From NCBI GenBank assembly GCA_021767325.1, contig JAASTM010000175.1, positions 1 through 5,830 on the forward strand: a stretch of 5,830 nt of DNA, in the 5' to 3' direction. The position numbers were made by a program, and so were the translations under genes. The DNA is from Spirochaetales bacterium. Its GTDB lineage: Bacteria > Spirochaetota > Spirochaetia > DSM-16054 > Sediminispirochaetaceae. A model generated the notes under the pieces. The model searched no databases and was not told where the DNA came from. It saw only the letters and a program-made list of their open reading frames with translations. The first letter of the stretch is position 1. Every line of letters starts with the position of its first letter. Shown piece by piece: positions 5,219 to 5,830 of this stretch.

Positions 5219-5830
5219 CTAAAAATTACGTAATGAGTGAATTCTAAGATTCTCCTCGAGGTCCGCAGGCTGCACTGCCGAAACGGTCACTGTCCTGGGA
5301 CGGTTCGGCAGGAGTGTGAAGTCGTTCTCCGAAAAACGGACCGAAGCTCCATCACACTTTAACACTACATGGAATGCCGGTACATCAGTGTGCAGTTCGA
5401 TTGCTATGTCGCCGGTCTTTCTCGTTTGAATCCTGAAAGATATATTCGCCGGTTTCATAGCGCAACGTTTCGGACGCAGCAGCAACAGATCGTTTTCCAG
5501 CGCATCAATCTCCGGGTCGGCTGGAGAAAACCGGACATAATAAAAGTGCTGCGCGCGGAAGCGTTCATCCTCTGGAACAGACAGTCTGTTGAGCAGTGTC
5601 GACGCCTCTGGTGCAAGAATTGTGTCCTGAATCTGCTGCTGCACCATCTCTCCGTTAAAGTTAAACAGATGCACTGCCAGCTCGCCGGCCACAGCCTCAT
5701 CGTAGTCGTTGATTCCATATACATCAATCTGGCCTTGCGGAGTGTCGGGCGCATCCTTCAGCAGCACTACATGTAGTGGAGCAAAAAAGCGCTTCGCCGC
5801 GTAGTGGAGCGGCTTCCAGGCGCCCCCGTA
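5219..5830 (-). CDS. C-terminal part of a GH2 beta-mannosidase-type glycoside hydrolase (cut by right edge)
   Basis: The last 203 codons are visible, and the frame stays open to the right edge, so the gene begins outside the window. The visible part starts YGGAWKPLHYAAKRFFAP, which matches the junction after the catalytic barrel in GH2 beta-mannosidases, where this W-K-x-L-H-Y-x-x-K-R-F-F-A-P motif is typical. After it come two beta-rich segments: about residues 21-125 (VVLLKDAP, QIDVYGINDYDEAVAGELAVHLFNF) and 126-203 (NISFRIQTRKTGDIAIELHT), as expected for the C-terminal immunoglobulin-like domains. Beta-mannosidase removes terminal beta-linked mannose from oligosaccharides. The catalytic glutamates and N-terminal domains are outside the window, so specificity and location cannot be judged. 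It is convergent with the lipoprotein gene and has no visible terminator of its own. Another GH2 activity is possible. Confidence 0.75.
   Translation of the reverse strand, partial: YGGAWKPLHYAAKRFFAPLHVVLLKDAPDTPQGQIDVYGINDYDEAVAGELAVHLFNFNGEMVQQQIQDTILAPEASTLLNRLSVPEDERFRAQHFYYVRFSPADPEIDALENDLLLLRPKRCAMKPANISFRIQTRKTGDIAIELHTDVPAFHVVLKCDGASVRFSENDFTLLPNRPRTVTVSAVQPADLEENLRIHSLRNF

Noticed and set aside
5275..5311. Inverted repeat CTGCCGAA / TTCGGCAG
   Set aside because: It lies inside the mannosidase-like coding sequence, has a 21-nt loop and no T-run; chance or coding constraint is more likely.
5369..5776. Plus-strand open frame opposite the mannosidase-like gene
   Set aside because: Shadow of the GH2 gene, which has recognisable motifs; the plus frame has no start signal or family resemblance.

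Overview
The window looks like ordinary chromosome of a diderm (Gram-negative-type) bacterium with mid-range base composition. Two small proteins carry lipoprotein signal peptides, there is a GAF-GGDEF cyclic-di-GMP enzyme, and both edges cut sugar-metabolism genes (a ribokinase and a GH2 beta-mannosidase-type protein). A free-living member of the Spirochaetota is my best guess from this mix, but that is inference; nothing seen is diagnostic. I see no mobile element, CRISPR array, rRNA or tRNA gene.

Layout, left to right. (1) The N-terminal 69 codons of a ribokinase/PfkB-family kinase run off the left edge on the minus strand. (2) A 148-bp divergent region holds two face-to-face promoters that share one -10 element, serving the kinase and a plus-strand gene. 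(3) That gene, ppiC, encodes a 92-residue stand-alone parvulin prolyl isomerase. A GC-rich hairpin follows it. (4) A minus-strand gene encodes a six-helix membrane protein of uncertain function. (5) A minus-strand uracil permease, uraA, follows. (6) The uraA leader of about 200 nt has its own promoter, a GNRA-capped stem and a perfect 16-bp intrinsic terminator with nine U residues. The 5' arm of that terminator can alternatively pair with an upstream 7-nt copy. (7) A minus-strand GAF-GGDEF diguanylate cyclase has intact active-site and inhibitory-site motifs. (8) Two plus-strand lipoproteins follow, one Bor-like and one NTF2/DUF4878-like. (9) The last 203 codons of a GH2 beta-mannosidase-like enzyme enter from the right edge on the minus strand, ending 3 bp from the second lipoprotein's stop.

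The genes do not form one pathway. The most interesting part is control rather than coding: the uraA leader looks like a transcription attenuator without a PyrR-type binding loop that I can recognise, and the kinase/ppiC promoter pair is a bidirectional promoter with a common -10. Three genes (kinase, diguanylate cyclase, second lipoprotein) have no visible Shine-Dalgarno sequence, while the other four complete or start-visible genes have good ones.
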